Shown here one piece after another: positions 63,265-64,000 of a DNA stretch of 64,000 bases (its first letter is position 1; each line of letters begins with the position of its first letter). This DNA comes from Streptomyces aidingensis (lineage in GTDB: Bacteria; Actinomycetota; Actinomycetes; Streptomycetales; Streptomycetaceae), in NCBI RefSeq assembly GCF_900112355.1, contig NZ_FOLM01000008.1, positions 62,001 to 126,000 of the forward strand, read 5' to 3'. A program made the position numbers and the translations under genes. The notes below the pieces were generated by a model, which ran no database searches, was not told the DNA's origin, and saw only the letters and a list, made by a program, of their open reading frames with translations.

Positions 63265-63996
63265 TCAGGCGGGACCGCGCCTGAGGGCCTCGGTGAGCCG
63301 GCCGGCCGACTCCAGCAGGGCCTGGGCGTGCATCCGGCCCGGATGACGGGTGAGGCGCTCGATGGGGCCGGAGACCGACACCGCCGCCACCACGCGGTTG
63401 GACGGACCGCGCACCGGGGCCGAGACCGAGGCCACCCCGGGCTCCCGCTCGCCCACCGACTGCGCCCAGCCCCGGCGCCGCACCCCGGACAGCGCGGTGG
63501 CCGTGAAGCGGGCGCCCTGGAGACCGGCGTGCAGCCGCTCCGGCTCCTCCCAGGCCATCAGCACCTGGGCCGCCGAGCCGGCCTTCATCGGCAGCGTGGA
63601 GCCCACGGGCACCGTGTCCCGCAGGCCGGAGAGCCGCTCCGCGGCGGCCACACAGATCCGCATGTCGCCCTGGCGCCGGTAGAGCTGCGCGCTCTCCCCC
63701 GTGACATCGCGCAGATGCGCCAGCACCGGACCGGCGGCGGCCAGCAGCCGGTCCTCGCCCGCCGCCGCGGCCAGCTCCGCCAGCCGCGGTCCCAGCACAA
63801 AACGTCCCTGCATGTCGCGGGCGAGCAGCCGGTGGTGCTCCAGCGCGACGGCCATCCGGTGGGCCGTCGGCCGGGCGAGGCCGGTCGCCGCGACCAGTCC
63901 TGCCAGCGTGGCCGGTCCGGACTCCAGCGCGCTGAGTACGAGAGCGGCCTTGTCAAGGACGCCGACGCCGCTGGAGCCGCCACTGTTCGTGTCCAT
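63265..63996 (-). CDS. ndgR: IclR-family regulator NdgR
   Basis: A 243-residue IclR regulator. The N-terminal winged helix is VGVLDKAALVLSALESGPATLAGLVAATGLARPTAHRMAVAL, and the effector domain holds YRRQGDMRICVAAAERLSGLRDTVPVGSTLPMKAG and RGPSNRVVAAVSVSGP. The sequence and the position beside gltX and Glu/Gln tRNAs match NdgR of S. coelicolor, which controls leucine, methionine and other amino-acid genes and usually faces leuCD. LeuCD is therefore expected just beyond the right edge. The start ATG is only 4 bp from the window end, so its promoter is not visible. Confidence 0.95.
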   Translation of the reverse strand: MDTNSGGSSGVGVLDKAALVLSALESGPATLAGLVAATGLARPTAHRMAVALEHHRLLARDMQGRFVLGPRLAELAAAAGEDRLLAAAGPVLAHLRDVTGESAQLYRRQGDMRICVAAAERLSGLRDTVPVGSTLPMKAGSAAQVLMAWEEPERLHAGLQGARFTATALSGVRRRGWAQSVGEREPGVASVSAPVRGPSNRVVAAVSVSGPIERLTRHPGRMHAQALLESAGRLTEALRRGPA

Positions 63997-64000
63997 GCGT

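Overview
The window is high-GC actinobacterial DNA (strong third-position G/C, many GTG starts, GGAGG-type ribosome sites, GC-rich hairpin terminators). Gene content and order match the Streptomyces core chromosome. From memory it parallels the stretch of S. coelicolor from mnmA (about SCO5488) to ndgR (about SCO5552). No phage, insertion sequence, integrase, CRISPR array or biosynthetic cluster was seen.

Layout. 1-7,218: 3' end of mnmA, two oxidoreductases, a nitrilase-family amidase, a LOG-like protein, a MetE-like protein and the NAD+-dependent DNA ligase. 7,427-9,532: an RmdB-type GGDEF-EAL protein. 9,687-13,273: gatCAB with a small membrane protein inside the operon. 13,898-28,138: a more variable block with two parallel cassettes (small basic protein plus LAL/LuxR-type ATPase regulator), a YiaA-like protein, prolyl iminopeptidase, a secreted GH10 xylanase, a cupin/zinc-ribbon protein, a P450, a sugar-dehydrogenase lipoprotein and an aldo/keto reductase. 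28,322-33,045: a hydroxyacid dehydrogenase and a CdgC-type c-di-GMP protein. 33,079-38,951: ilvB leader peptide and attenuator, ilvBNC and serA. 39,403-43,417: PucR-type regulator divergent from proline dehydrogenase and P5C dehydrogenase. 43,720-48,289: small ORF, leuB, ilvE, and cimA preceded by its own attenuator-like leader. 48,511-50,369: acyl-CoA carboxylase beta and epsilon subunits. 51,267-56,328: a conservon (cvnABCD). 56,487-58,809: FAH-family protein and gltX. 58,858-61,020: three minus-strand genes. 61,210-61,480: tRNA-Gln(CTG) and two tRNA-Glu(CTC). 61,579-63,996: a monooxygenase/MerR pair, a SnoaL-like protein and the IclR regulator NdgR.

How the genes work together. Branched-chain amino-acid synthesis dominates the middle (ilvBNC, leuB, ilvE, cimA), with NdgR, known in Streptomyces as a regulator of amino-acid genes, at the right end. 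Two transcripts appear to be controlled by ribosome-mediated attenuation: ilvB (leader with Ile, Leu and Val codons) and cimA (leader with tandem Ile codons). Two c-di-GMP enzymes flank the variable block, and both have BldD-like dyads upstream. Translation is represented by gatCAB, gltX, mnmA and the Glu/Gln tRNAs.

The points most worth a second look are the two attenuators, the duplicated small-protein/LAL cassettes, the BldD-like operators at both c-di-GMP genes, the catalytically degenerate EAL domain of CdgC, a double MerR operator, a 17-bp palindrome before the carboxylase genes, and a set of eight leaderless-type promoters. Everything here was read by eye; no database search or folding program was run.
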